From the NCBI RefSeq assembly GCF_003732425.1, contig NZ_MOBX01000016.1, forward strand, positions 736,787-800,786: 64,000 nt of DNA, written 5' to 3'. The notes under the pieces were generated by a model, which had not been told where the DNA came from, ran no database searches, and worked only from the letters and a program-made list of their open reading frames with translations. Position 1 is the stretch's first letter. Each line of letters begins with the position of its first letter. This document shows, in pieces, positions 33,243 through 41,825 of the stretch. The stretch comes from Pseudomonas fluorescens. GTDB taxonomy: Bacteria > Pseudomonadota > Gammaproteobacteria > Pseudomonadales > Pseudomonadaceae. The translations under genes were made by a program, and so were the position numbers.

Positions 33243-34550
33243 TTAATGATGATCGGTGACTTGGCCAAGATCATCAGTGGACGTAGTTTTCATATCGTCA
33301 CTGCGTAACCCGGCCACTTCTTTGGCGCTGACCGGCGCGCCTTTGTTGCCCCAACTGCCACGGATGAAACTCACCACATCCGCCACTTCCTGATCCGACA
33401 GCCGCCAGGCGAAGCCCGGCATGGTGAACGTCGAAGGTGCCGTGTGCGTCGCCGGCAACGTACCGCCCTTGAGCACGATGTGGATCAGCGAGGCCGGATC
33501 TGCCGATTGCAGCACCGGGTTGCCCGCCAGCGCCGGGAACACCCGGGTGTAGCCGTGGCCATCGGTGCGGTGGCACGCCGCGCAGTTGTCGATGTACACC
33601 GCAGCACCACGCTGACTGTCGTCACCGTTCCACAACGCTTTGGCGGCTTTTTCGTCGTACTGATGTGGCTGATCATTTGGATCACTGGCCGGCAACGACT
33701 TGAGGTAGCGGGCAATCGCGGTCAGGTCGGCATCGGTCATGTATTGCATGCTGTGGGTGACCACGTCGCTCATGCCGCCGAACACGGCACTGCGATCACT
33801 GCGACCAGTTTTGAGGAACTGCACCAGTTGTTCCTCGCTCCAGCTGCCGAGGCCATCCTTATGATCGCCGCGCAGGCTTTTGGCGATCCAGCCTTCCAGC
33901 GGCGCACTGCCGGCGAGGAAGGTTGTGCCGTCAGCCGCACTCAGGGATTTTTCCTGCATGGTCAGCGCGCGTGGCGTATGGCAGGCGCCGCAATGACCGA
34001 GGCCTTCGACCAGATACGCGCCACGGTTGATGACGGCGTCGTCACCGGTTGCCTGGTATTCCTCGACCTTCGGCGCAAACATCCAGCGCCAGCCCATCAG
34101 CGGCCAGCGCATGCTCAACGGCCACGGAATGTCACTGGCCTTGTTCTCTTGCGCCACCGGTTCTACACCGTGCATGAAATACGCGTACAGCGCTTGCATG
34201 TCGGTTTCGCTGACACGGGCGTACGACGGATACGGCATCGCCGGGTACAACGTACTACCGTTTTTGGCGACGCCATGGCGTACGGCTTGATCAAAGTCTT
34301 CGAAGCTGTATTCACCGACGCCGGTTTTATCCGGGGTGATGTTGGTCGAGTAAATCGTGCCGATCGGCGTTTCCATCGGCAGGCCACCGGCGAACGGCTT
34401 GCCGCCCTTGGCGGTGTGGCAAGCCACGCAGTCACCGGCGCGGGCGAGGTATTCGCCCTGTTTGATCAAACTTTGATCAACTTCAGCCGCATGCAGTGAG
34501 GCACTGCCGAGCAACGCCAGGGTCGCGATAACGAGAGTCTTCATGGTCAT
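33243..34550 (-). CDS. Gluconate 2-dehydrogenase (FAD-type), triheme cytochrome c subunit
   Basis: The 435-residue precursor has a signal peptide (MKTLVIATLALLGSASLHA) and three heme motifs: CVACH (41-45), CGACH (187-191) and CAACH (323-327). This spacing is that of the triheme subunit shared by periplasmic gluconate, sorbitol and alcohol dehydrogenases; it passes electrons from the flavoprotein to ubiquinone. The final ~30 residues (VSAKEVAGLRSDDMKTTS...) lack the usual membrane helix. It lies 6 bp after the flavoprotein gene and is last in a three-gene operon. Confidence 0.93.
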   Translation of the reverse strand: MTMKTLVIATLALLGSASLHAAEVDQSLIKQGEYLARAGDCVACHTAKGGKPFAGGLPMETPIGTIYSTNITPDKTGVGEYSFEDFDQAVRHGVAKNGSTLYPAMPYPSYARVSETDMQALYAYFMHGVEPVAQENKASDIPWPLSMRWPLMGWRWMFAPKVEEYQATGDDAVINRGAYLVEGLGHCGACHTPRALTMQEKSLSAADGTTFLAGSAPLEGWIAKSLRGDHKDGLGSWSEEQLVQFLKTGRSDRSAVFGGMSDVVTHSMQYMTDADLTAIARYLKSLPASDPNDQPHQYDEKAAKALWNGDDSQRGAAVYIDNCAACHRTDGHGYTRVFPALAGNPVLQSADPASLIHIVLKGGTLPATHTAPSTFTMPGFAWRLSDQEVADVVSFIRGSWGNKGAPVSAKEVAGLRSDDMKTTSTDDLGQVTDHH

Positions 34551-34556
34551 CGCTCC

Positions 34557-36341
34557 TTAAGCCTGAACCAGCGGGCCGGGGTTTTTCAGGTACTGCTCGC
34601 GAATTGCCTTCGCCGACCAGTAGGTCAACGCCGCGACCAGCCCGGTCGGGTTGTAACCCAAGCCCTGCGGAAATGCCGAGGCACCCGGAACGAAAACGTT
34701 ATGCACGTCCCAGCTCTGCAGGTAGCGGTTCAGGGCGCTCTTCTTCGGATCGGTGCCCATGATCGCGCCGCCGTTGAGGTGGGTGGTCTGGTAGGACGCG
34801 GTGTTGAAGTGATCGCCGACTTTCTTGCCGATCACGGCAATGGCTTTCGGCCCCATCGCTTCGGCGACCTTGCCCATTTTCTCGACCATGAAGCGGTTCA
34901 TCTTGATGTCGTTTTCCTGCCAGTCGAAGGTCATCCGCAACAGCGGCAAGCCGTAGGCATCGCGGTAGACCGGATCGAGGTCGAGGTAGTTGCCCCGATA
35001 GGACTGATGCGCGCCGTGGGCGTCCATCGACACCTGATGGGTGTAGTAATCGGCGGTCGCGCGTTTCCAGGCACTGCCCCACGCGGGTGTGCCCGGCGGG
35101 TTCGAGGTGCCGGCAATCGGCCGGCTGCCAGCCTGGTTGACCCACATCGGCGAGCCGCCAACGAAGCCGTGCGGGCCGTGGTCGAAGTTGTCGGCGTTGA
35201 AATCGTCCAGCGCCACGCCGTTGCCGCCGGCGCCGATGAAGTTGTTGGTGTGGGTGTCCTTGTCGAAGAACGCCTTGATGGTCGCCATGTTCTGGTAGGC
35301 GAAGTTACGCCCGACCACGCCTTCGCCGCTGATCGGGTCGTACGGTTTACCGATGCCGGACAACAGCATCAGACGCACGTTGTGCAACTGGAAAGCGCCG
35401 AGGATCACCAGATCCGCCGGTTGCTCGATCTCGCGGCCCTGGCCGTCGATGTAGGTCACACCGGTGGCTTTGGTTTTCGTGCTGTCGAGGTTGACCCGCA
35501 GCACGTGCGAGTTAGGCCGCAGTTCGAAATTCGGCAACGGCTTGAGCGCCGGCAGAATGTTCACGTTCGGCGAGGCCTTGGAATACATGTAGCAGACATA
35601 ACCGCTGCAGAAACCGCAGAAGTTGCACGGGCCCATCTGCGCCCCGTAAGGGTTGGTGTACGGCCCCGACGTATTTGCCGAAGGCAGGTTGTAGGGTTTG
35701 TAGCCGACCTCTGTCGCCGCTTTGCCGAACAGCTGTGCGGACACCGTGTTCTTCTGCGCTTCCAGCGGGAACGGATTGGAACGATCCGGCGCGTACGGGT
35801 TGCCGCCCTTACCCTGACCGACCAGTTGGCCCTTCACCGTCCAGGCCTGGCCCGAGGTGCCGAAGACTTTTTCGGCGAAATCGAAGAACGGCTCCAGTTC
35901 TTCATAACTGACGCCGAAGTCTTGAATGGTCATGTCCTTGGGGATAAAGCTTTTGCCGTAGCGCTCTTCGTAGTGGCTGCGCATGCGCAACTCGATCGGA
36001 TCGACCCGGAAGTGCACACCCGACCAGTGCAAACCGGCGCCGCCGACGCCATTACCCGGCAGAAACGCACCCAACTGGCGGTTCGGCAGGGCGATGTCGT
36101 TGACGCTGTGGCGGATGGTGACCGTCTCTTTCGAGATGTTCTGAAAGAGTTTTTTGCGCACGCTGTAGGTGAGTTCGTCGATCACCTGTGGATAGTTGCC
36201 GTCGGGATAAGTGTCCTGCATCGGCCCGCGCTCCAGCGCCAGCACGTTCAAACCTGCTTCGGTCAGTTCCTTGGCCATGATCGCGCCGGTCCAGCCAAAA
36301 CCGACGATCACTGCGTCGACCTTCTTCATTACCATTGCCAT
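34557..36341 (-). CDS. Gluconate 2-dehydrogenase, FAD flavoprotein subunit (GMC oxidoreductase)
   Basis: The 594-residue GMC-family flavoprotein oxidises gluconate to 2-ketogluconate in the periplasm. The FAD Rossmann motif is at the N-terminus (VDAVIVGFGWTGAIMAKELT). A Cys-rich stretch GPCNFCGFCSGYVCYMYSK near residue 240 matches the 3Fe-4S-binding region known in FAD dehydrogenases of this group. The catalytic His/Asn end is HLNGGAIMGTD and FPQGLGYNPTGLVAALTY. There is no signal peptide; export is expected with the Tat-signal-bearing small subunit. Spacing to both neighbours is 4-6 bp. Confidence 0.93.
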   Translation of the reverse strand: MAMVMKKVDAVIVGFGWTGAIMAKELTEAGLNVLALERGPMQDTYPDGNYPQVIDELTYSVRKKLFQNISKETVTIRHSVNDIALPNRQLGAFLPGNGVGGAGLHWSGVHFRVDPIELRMRSHYEERYGKSFIPKDMTIQDFGVSYEELEPFFDFAEKVFGTSGQAWTVKGQLVGQGKGGNPYAPDRSNPFPLEAQKNTVSAQLFGKAATEVGYKPYNLPSANTSGPYTNPYGAQMGPCNFCGFCSGYVCYMYSKASPNVNILPALKPLPNFELRPNSHVLRVNLDSTKTKATGVTYIDGQGREIEQPADLVILGAFQLHNVRLMLLSGIGKPYDPISGEGVVGRNFAYQNMATIKAFFDKDTHTNNFIGAGGNGVALDDFNADNFDHGPHGFVGGSPMWVNQAGSRPIAGTSNPPGTPAWGSAWKRATADYYTHQVSMDAHGAHQSYRGNYLDLDPVYRDAYGLPLLRMTFDWQENDIKMNRFMVEKMGKVAEAMGPKAIAVIGKKVGDHFNTASYQTTHLNGGAIMGTDPKKSALNRYLQSWDVHNVFVPGASAFPQGLGYNPTGLVAALTYWSAKAIREQYLKNPGPLVQA

Positions 36342-36345
36342 GTGC

Positions 36346-37092
36346 TTACGCCCTCTCGCCGCGAATCGAAACTGCCGGGAAAGGGTATTGCTCGTTGCGT
36401 TCCACCCAATCCATGAAATCGGCGCGGGCGCCGGGGAAGCCGATCATGGTCCAGCCGACCATGCCTTTGTTGCCGCCGTGGATCGGGTCGCAGAAGAACC
36501 CTTCCTTGGTGTTTTGCAGCAGCAGATTGAAGAAAATCTTCGCTGGAACGGCGTCGAACTGCGGTTTGCCGGCTTCGAGTTGCTTGAGCAAATCGTCTCG
36601 GGTAGCGCTGTCTTGCTCAGCAAATACTTTACCGTTGAGGGATTTTGCCCACTGATCCGTGGCGGCGATGCCGAGGCGATAGATCTCTTTGGGCACCAGT
36701 TTGCTCTGCCAACCCATTTCCGGCGCAGCGTCGGCATTGAACGGGCCTTGCATGTACCACAGGGCACCGGCGGCGTAGGGCGTGTTCATCTGCCGGTCGA
36801 TGTATTCCGGCACACCGGCCTCGAGTGCGCCCGGGCCTTGGGCATCGTTGGGGATCAATTGCGCGACGGCGGCATTGATGAACGCCCATTCCTCAGCGGT
36901 GAAGTAGCTCGGCTGGTAAACACTGGCGTCCGCGCGAGCAGGTTGCGGCGCGGGCGCAGCAGGTTTGGCTTCAGGCGCTGCTTGCAGGACGCTGCTGCCC
37001 AGACCGCTACCGGCCAGGGTGACCACCGGAATCAGGGTCAGGGATTTGCGCAAAAACTCACGCCGCGGGTTGTCTCGACTTTCATCAGACAT
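36346..37092 (-). CDS. Gluconate 2-dehydrogenase, small (gamma/subunit 3) subunit with Tat signal
   Basis: The 248-residue protein belongs to the gluconate 2-dehydrogenase subunit 3 family. Its N-terminus has a twin-arginine signal, NPRREFLRKSL followed by LIPVVTLAGSGLGSSVLQAA. The conserved region FTAEEWAFINAAVAQLIP is typical of the family. This subunit is needed for export and maturation of the flavoprotein. The ATG at 37092 has a GAGGTG ribosome site; the frame is open 21 bp further upstream without one. It is first of the operon. Confidence 0.92.
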   Translation of the reverse strand: MSDESRDNPRREFLRKSLTLIPVVTLAGSGLGSSVLQAAPEAKPAAPAPQPARADASVYQPSYFTAEEWAFINAAVAQLIPNDAQGPGALEAGVPEYIDRQMNTPYAAGALWYMQGPFNADAAPEMGWQSKLVPKEIYRLGIAATDQWAKSLNGKVFAEQDSATRDDLLKQLEAGKPQFDAVPAKIFFNLLLQNTKEGFFCDPIHGGNKGMVGWTMIGFPGARADFMDWVERNEQYPFPAVSIRGERA

Positions 37093-37393
37093 GGGGTGCA
37101 CCTCATCAGGCATCAGGAGAAGCCGTTTCTACGAACGGCTTGAGGATTTTTCGTCGCGACGTGACGGTATGACCCGGAAAAGGGGGACGCGTCTGCAACA
37201 TCGTGTGACAAATGGTAGCAGGCTAAGCTTCTGGATGAATCGATTCAGTGGAAAAAACAGTAGTTTTCTGGATGCCAGTGAATGAAACCCTGCAGATTCA
37301 CGATTCTTTGACAAGCGCCTCACAGGGCTTTGACCGCTCAACATCGAAGCTGCGGTTCCTCTCACCGATGAACCCCGACACGGTTACCCCAGC
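37093..37393. other. Divergent promoter region, gluconate dehydrogenase and TpbA-like phosphatase
   Basis: This 301-bp gap must hold the promoters of both flanking genes. I see a short palindrome GAATCGATTC near 37217 and a TTGACA-like TTTGACAAG at 37307, but no confident operator, repeat or gene. Confidence 0.45.
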
Positions 37394-38038
37394 ATGTCCC
37401 GAGTGCGTTTTTTTTCCGCTTTGTGCTTATCGCTTTTAGTGCTGTTGCCCTGGATGCCTGCCCAGGCTGCGGCAACCGCGACGGCTCGTCCTGCTGATTG
37501 GGCGCAACCGGTCGAAGTGCAATACAACCTGTTCCAGATGTCGCCGACGCTCTACCGCAGCGCCTTGCCCGATGGCGGCGCGGTACCTTTGCTGAAAAAT
37601 CTCAAAGTCGCCACGGTGATCAACTTTCTTCCGGAAGCGGACAGCAACTGGTTGTCCGAACCGGGCATCAACCAGGTGCAATTGCCTTACCGCACCAACC
37701 ATGTCGATGACGCCGATGTGCTCAAGACCCTGCGCACGATTCAGTCCGCCGAAGCCAACGGTCCGGTATTGATGCATTGCAAACACGGTTCCGACCGCAC
37801 CGGCCTGATGGCGGCGATGTACCGGATTGTGGTGCAGGGCTGGAGCAAAGAAGACGCCTTGAGCGAGATGACTCAGGGTGGTTTTGGTGAGAGTGGGCAC
37901 TTTCGCGATAGCGTGCGCTACGTGATGCAGGCCGATGTCGACAAGCTGCGCACCGCTCTGGCCAATGGCGATTGCAGCACCAGTGCGTTTGCCACCTGCT
38001 CGATGAAGAGCTGGTTCCAGTCGGTCAACCTCAAATAA
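37394..38038 (+). CDS. Secreted dual-specificity/tyrosine phosphatase, TpbA-like
   Basis: The 214-residue precursor has a signal peptide (MSRVRFFSALCLSLLVLLPW...AQA) and a cysteine-phosphatase fold. The P-loop is HCKHGSDRTG with nucleophile Cys 129 and Arg 135, in the CX5R form. Asp residues in NHVDDADV around 105 could be the general acid. In P. aeruginosa a periplasmic phosphatase of this type (TpbA) dampens c-di-GMP signalling through TpbB. Whether this protein does the same is not shown; no tpbB neighbour is present. Confidence 0.87.
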   Translation: MSRVRFFSALCLSLLVLLPWMPAQAAATATARPADWAQPVEVQYNLFQMSPTLYRSALPDGGAVPLLKNLKVATVINFLPEADSNWLSEPGINQVQLPYRTNHVDDADVLKTLRTIQSAEANGPVLMHCKHGSDRTGLMAAMYRIVVQGWSKEDALSEMTQGGFGESGHFRDSVRYVMQADVDKLRTALANGDCSTSAFATCSMKSWFQSVNLK

Positions 38039-38043
38039 GCCGT

Positions 38044-38072
38044 ACCCTCCACGGCGTTGCACCGTGGAGGGT
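38044..38072. terminator. Hairpin between convergent phosphatase and YheV-like genes
   Basis: A perfect 11-bp stem ACCCTCCACGG/CCGTGGAGGGT has a 7-base loop, starting 6 bp after the phosphatase stop. No T tract follows on either strand, so it may act as an mRNA 3' stabiliser or a weak terminator. Confidence 0.6.
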
Positions 38073-38083
38073 GATTCGCTGGC

Positions 38084-38371
38084 TCAGTCTTCGGACTTTT
38101 TCTTCAGCTTCGGATTCGGAAAGAACTGCACGGCCTGGACGGTCTTGTCCGGCGCCGGTTTGTTCAGCGCGCTGGTATTGACCCGCGTGCCCAGTTCTTT
38201 CGGTACCGACAGCCCTTGCTCGTTCAGCGTATCCGAGTAACCGCAGGCCACACATTCACGGTGCGGCACGCTGTCCTCGTTCCACATCATCAACTTGTCC
38301 GGCTCGCTGCACGCCGGGCAGACCGCCCCGGCGATAAAGCGTTTCTTGGTAATCACAGGTGCCTCACTCAT
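38084..38371 (-). CDS. YheV-family zinc-ribbon protein
   Basis: The 95-residue soluble protein has an N-terminal zinc ribbon: VCPACSEPDKLMMW then RECVACGYSD, two CXXC pairs about 20 residues apart. The C-terminal tail is basic and probably disordered (FFPNPKLKKKSED). Proteins of this family are small and uncharacterised. The ATG overlaps the prlC stop by 4 bp, so the gene is translationally coupled behind oligopeptidase A, as in other pseudomonads. Confidence 0.87.
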   Translation of the reverse strand: MSEAPVITKKRFIAGAVCPACSEPDKLMMWNEDSVPHRECVACGYSDTLNEQGLSVPKELGTRVNTSALNKPAPDKTVQAVQFFPNPKLKKKSED

Positions 38372-40419
38372 GCTGCCGCGTCCTCACTCAGGCCGCTGTG
38401 GCGCAAGAGTGCGTCAATCGATGGCTCACGGCCACGGAAGTCGACGAACAGCACCATCGGTGCCTGCGAACCGCCGCGCGCCAGGATCGCTTCGCGGAAG
38501 GCTCGGCCGGTTTCAGCGTTGAGCACGCCGTCCTCTTCGAACTTGGAGAAGGCATCCGCCGACAGCACTTCAGCCCACTTGTAGCTGTAGTAACCCGCCG
38601 CGTAACCGCCAGCAAAGATATGCGCGAAGCTGTTCGGGAAGCGGTTATAAGCCGGTGGACGCATCACCGACACTTCGTCACGCACGCCTTCCAGCACCTG
38701 CAATACGCTACGGCCGTCGCCATGAGTGGCGTGCAGTTCGAAGTCGAACAGCGAGAACTCGAGCTGACGGACCATCATCAGGCCGGACTGGAAGTTTTTC
38801 GCCGCGAGCATTTTTTCCAGCAGGTCCTGTGGCAGCGGCTCGCCGCTTTCGTAATGACCGGAAATCAGCGCGAGGCCTTCCGGCTCCCAGCACCAGTTTT
38901 CCATGAACTGGCTCGGCAGCTCGACCGCGTCCCACGCCACACCGTTGATCCCGGAAACCCCCGCGTGATCCACGCGGGTCAGTAGGTGATGCAGGCCATG
39001 GCCGAATTCGTGGAACAGGGTGGTCACTTCGTCGTGGGTGAGCAGCGCAGGCTTGCCGCTGTCGGCCGGGGTGAAGTTGCACACCAGGTTGGCCACCGGG
39101 CTTTGCAGTACGCCGTCAACGGTGCGACGACGGTCGCGGGCGCCGTCCATCCACGCACCGCCACGCTTGTTGGCGCGGGCATAGAGGTCGAAGAAGAAGC
39201 GGCCGACGTGCTGGCCGTTTTCCTTGATCTCGAACAGGCGTACGTCCGGGTGCCAAGTGTCGAAGCCTTTCTGCTCGGCGATTTCGATGCCGTACAGACG
39301 CTGGACGATGGCGAACAGACCGCCCAGCACTTTGTCGATCGGGAAGTAGGCGCGCAGGGTTTCCTGGGCGACGCTGTAGCGTTGTTCGCGCAGCTTTTCA
39401 CCGTAGAAACCGCTGTCCCAGCTTTGCAGGTCGGCGCAGCCCTGTTCGGCAGCGTAGGCGCGCAGCTGTTGCAGATCCTGCGCAGCGAACGGCTTGCTGC
39501 GCTTGGCCAGATCACGCAGGAAGCTCAGCACTTGATCACTGGACTCGGCCATTTTCGTCGCCAGGCTCAGCTCGGAGAAGCTGGCAAAACCCAAGAGTCT
39601 GGCCAGTTCCTGACGCAGGTCGAGAATCTCTTCCATCACCGGACCGTTGTCGTTCTGACCGGCGTTCGGGCCTTGATCCGAGGCGCGGGTGCAGTAAGCG
39701 GCATAGACCTCTTCACGCAGCGCGCGGTCTTGCGCGTAGGTCATCACCGCGTAGTAGCTCGGGAATTCCAGGGTGATCAGCCAGCCGTCGAGGCCTTTGG
39801 CCTGTGCGGCAGCAGCCATTTGCGCCTTGGCCGAATCGGTCAGGCCGGCGAGGGCGGCTTCGTCGGTGACGTGCTTGGTCCAAGCCTGAGTGGCGTCGAG
39901 CAGTTGATTGGAGAAGCGGCTGCCCAGCTCGGACAGTTTGCTCTGCACTTCGGCGTAGCGCTTCTGTTCAGCTTCCGGCAGGTCGATACCCGACAGACGG
40001 AAGTCACGCAGGGCGTGTTCCAGAATAGTCTTTTGCGCCACGTCGAAACCGGCGGCTTCCGGGCTATTGGCCAGCGCTTCATAAGCCTGGAACAGCTCGC
40101 GGTTCTGGCCCATCTCGGTGGAGTAGGCGCTCAAGGCCGGCAGGCACGACTCGTAAGCTTCACGCAGTTCGGCGCTGTTGCACACGGCGTTGAGGTGGCT
40201 GACCGGGCTCCAGGCGGCGCCGAGTCTGTCATTGAGTTCGTCCATCGCCAACACCAGGCCGGCCCAGGTAGGGTTCTCGACTTGAGTCTTGAGAATTTCG
40301 GCGATGGCGGCGCGGTTGTCGGCCAGGATCGTTTCGATGGCGGGCAGGACGTGTTCGGCACGGATCGTGGAGAACGGCGGCAGGTCGTAGGACTGCAGAA
40401 GAGGGTTGTTCACGCTCAC
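38368..40419 (-). CDS. prlC: Oligopeptidase A (M3 zinc metallopeptidase)
   Basis: The 683-residue cytoplasmic peptidase degrades short peptides including cleaved signal peptides. The M3 zinc motif HEFGH (about 470-474) lies in TTLFHEFGHGLHHLL, followed by a downstream Glu ligand near LPSQFMENWCWEPEGL. Length and the C-terminal signature ALLRHSGLS are typical. The start is GTG either at 40419 (MSVNNPLLQ, with AAGG 8 bp upstream) or three codons earlier; the former is preferred. It diverges from a gamma carbonic anhydrase gene. Confidence 0.96.
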   Translation of the reverse strand: MSVNNPLLQSYDLPPFSTIRAEHVLPAIETILADNRAAIAEILKTQVENPTWAGLVLAMDELNDRLGAAWSPVSHLNAVCNSAELREAYESCLPALSAYSTEMGQNRELFQAYEALANSPEAAGFDVAQKTILEHALRDFRLSGIDLPEAEQKRYAEVQSKLSELGSRFSNQLLDATQAWTKHVTDEAALAGLTDSAKAQMAAAAQAKGLDGWLITLEFPSYYAVMTYAQDRALREEVYAAYCTRASDQGPNAGQNDNGPVMEEILDLRQELARLLGFASFSELSLATKMAESSDQVLSFLRDLAKRSKPFAAQDLQQLRAYAAEQGCADLQSWDSGFYGEKLREQRYSVAQETLRAYFPIDKVLGGLFAIVQRLYGIEIAEQKGFDTWHPDVRLFEIKENGQHVGRFFFDLYARANKRGGAWMDGARDRRRTVDGVLQSPVANLVCNFTPADSGKPALLTHDEVTTLFHEFGHGLHHLLTRVDHAGVSGINGVAWDAVELPSQFMENWCWEPEGLALISGHYESGEPLPQDLLEKMLAAKNFQSGLMMVRQLEFSLFDFELHATHGDGRSVLQVLEGVRDEVSVMRPPAYNRFPNSFAHIFAGGYAAGYYSYKWAEVLSADAFSKFEEDGVLNAETGRAFREAILARGGSQAPMVLFVDFRGREPSIDALLRHSGLSEDAAA

Positions 40420-40507
40420 GGTTGGCACCTTGGCTGGGGAAACATTGCCCCATCTTAATTACAATCGGCATTCACCGCAGCTATCGGCGACAGAGAGAGA
40501 AATTATC

Positions 40508-41053
40508 GTGTCCGTTCGCAAGTACCAGAATCACACCCCAAGCCTTTGCAAAGGCGCGTTTGTCGACGCCTCGGCGGTGGTCATCGGCGACGTCGAAATC
40601 GGTGAAGACAGCTCGGTCTGGCCGCTGACCGTGATCCGTGGCGACATGCACCGTATCCGCATCGGTGCGCGTACCAGCGTGCAGGACGGCTGCGTGTTGC
40701 ACATCACCCACGCCGGCCCGTTCAACCCGGACGGCTTTCCGCTGCTGATCGGTGATGACGTGACCATCGCCCACAAAGTCATGCTGCATGGCTGTACCGT
40801 CGGGAGCCGCGTCTTGATCGGCATGGGCAGCATTGTCATGGACGGCGCGGTGGTCGAGGACGATGTGATTATCGGTGCCGGCAGCCTGGTGCCGCCGGGC
40901 AAGCGTCTGCAAAGTGGCTTTCTTTATGTCGGCAGCCCGGTGAAACAGGTGCGTGCGCTCACCGACAAGGAAAACGCCTTCTTCACCTACAGCGCGGCGA
41001 ACTACGTGAAGCTCAAGGACCTGCATCTGGCCGAAGGCTACGACCAGCTCTGA
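40508..41053 (+). CDS. Gamma-class carbonic anhydrase-like (YrdA) protein
   Basis: The 181-residue protein is built of left-handed beta-helix hexapeptide repeats (VVIGDVEIGEDSSVWP, VIIGAGSLVPPG) and a C-terminal helix. Three zinc-ligand His candidates are seen in LHITHAG and IAHKVMLHG. YrdA/PaaY-type members bind metal; many have low CA activity. The start is GTG at 40508 after a GAGAGA ribosome site. The HAD phosphatase gene follows after 28 bp on the same strand. Confidence 0.92.
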   Translation: MSVRKYQNHTPSLCKGAFVDASAVVIGDVEIGEDSSVWPLTVIRGDMHRIRIGARTSVQDGCVLHITHAGPFNPDGFPLLIGDDVTIAHKVMLHGCTVGSRVLIGMGSIVMDGAVVEDDVIIGAGSLVPPGKRLQSGFLYVGSPVKQVRALTDKENAFFTYSAANYVKLKDLHLAEGYDQL

Positions 41054-41081
41054 ATCGCCTTACACCTGCTCAGGATTTCTC

Positions 41082-41732
41082 ATGCATTACCAGACCGTAC
41101 TGTTCGACCTCGATGGCACCCTGACCGACCCGCGTGAGGGCATCACCCGTTCCATCCAGTTCGCCCTCGCCAGGCTCGGTATCGATGAGCCGGACCTGAC
41201 CAAACTGGAACACTTCATCGGCCCGCCGTTGTTGCAGGCGTTCATGCAGTTCTATGAGTTTGATGAAGCCAAGGCCTGGCAGGCGGTGAATTTCTATCGC
41301 GAGCGCTTCAAAGTGACGGGCCTGTACGAGAATCGTGTGTTTGATGGCGTCACGCCGTTGCTGGAAACCCTCAGTGGCCAGGGCCGGCAGCTGTATATCG
41401 CCACCTCGAAGCCGTGGGAATTTGCCCGCGAGATTGCCCGGCATTTTGATTTTGCCCGGCACTTCAAGGTGATCTACGGCAGTGAGCTGGATGGCACGCG
41501 GACCAACAAGGTTGAGTTGATTGCGCATCTGATCGAGGAAGAAGGGCTGGATCCGGCCAATACGTTGATGATCGGTGACCGTAAGCATGACCTGATCGGG
41601 GCGCGCAGTAATGGGCTGGATGCGGCGGCGGTCGGGTATGGGTTTGGCAGTTTTGAAGAGTTGAGTGCCGAGGCGCCGACTTATCACTTTGAAACGCTGG
41701 CCGAGTTGCATCAGGCTTTTTTGCAGCGCTGA
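41082..41732 (+). CDS. HAD family hydrolase, phosphoglycolate-phosphatase-like
   Basis: The 216-residue haloacid-dehalogenase phosphatase has motif I FDLDGTLTDP (nucleophile Asp), motif II IATSKP, Lys in motif III and motif IV IGDRKHDLIGARSNG. The alpha-helical C1 cap identifies it as a Gph/PSP-like small-molecule phosphatase. The substrate is unknown. It follows the gamma carbonic anhydrase gene and ends at a REP element. Confidence 0.93.
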   Translation: MHYQTVLFDLDGTLTDPREGITRSIQFALARLGIDEPDLTKLEHFIGPPLLQAFMQFYEFDEAKAWQAVNFYRERFKVTGLYENRVFDGVTPLLETLSGQGRQLYIATSKPWEFAREIARHFDFARHFKVIYGSELDGTRTNKVELIAHLIEEEGLDPANTLMIGDRKHDLIGARSNGLDAAAVGYGFGSFEELSAEAPTYHFETLAELHQAFLQR

Positions 41733-41742
41733 TCAGATTGCT

Positions 41743-41807
41743 ATCGCGAGCAGGCTCACTCCTACATTTGGAATGCATTCCCCTGTAGGAGTGAGCCTGC
41801 TCGCGAT
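41743..41807. repeat. REP-like palindrome, 'GAGCAGGCTC' family
   Basis: Near-perfect inverted arms ATCGCGAGCAGGCTCACTCC and GGAGTGAGCCTGCTCGCGAT have a ~17-bp centre containing GGAATGCATTCC. It lies between convergent genes. It is a variant of the elements at 28886 and 44222, with A and T replacing the inner G/C of CTCGCTCCC. Confidence 0.92.
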
Positions 41808-41825
41808 GACGCCTTTCCAGCCACC

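Noticed and set aside
34701..36416. Very long open frame antisense to the gluconate dehydrogenase flavoprotein gene
   Set aside because: Its translation has no domain similarity and is the usual mirror frame of a GC-rich gene with strong codon bias. The minus strand encodes an intact GMC oxidoreductase.
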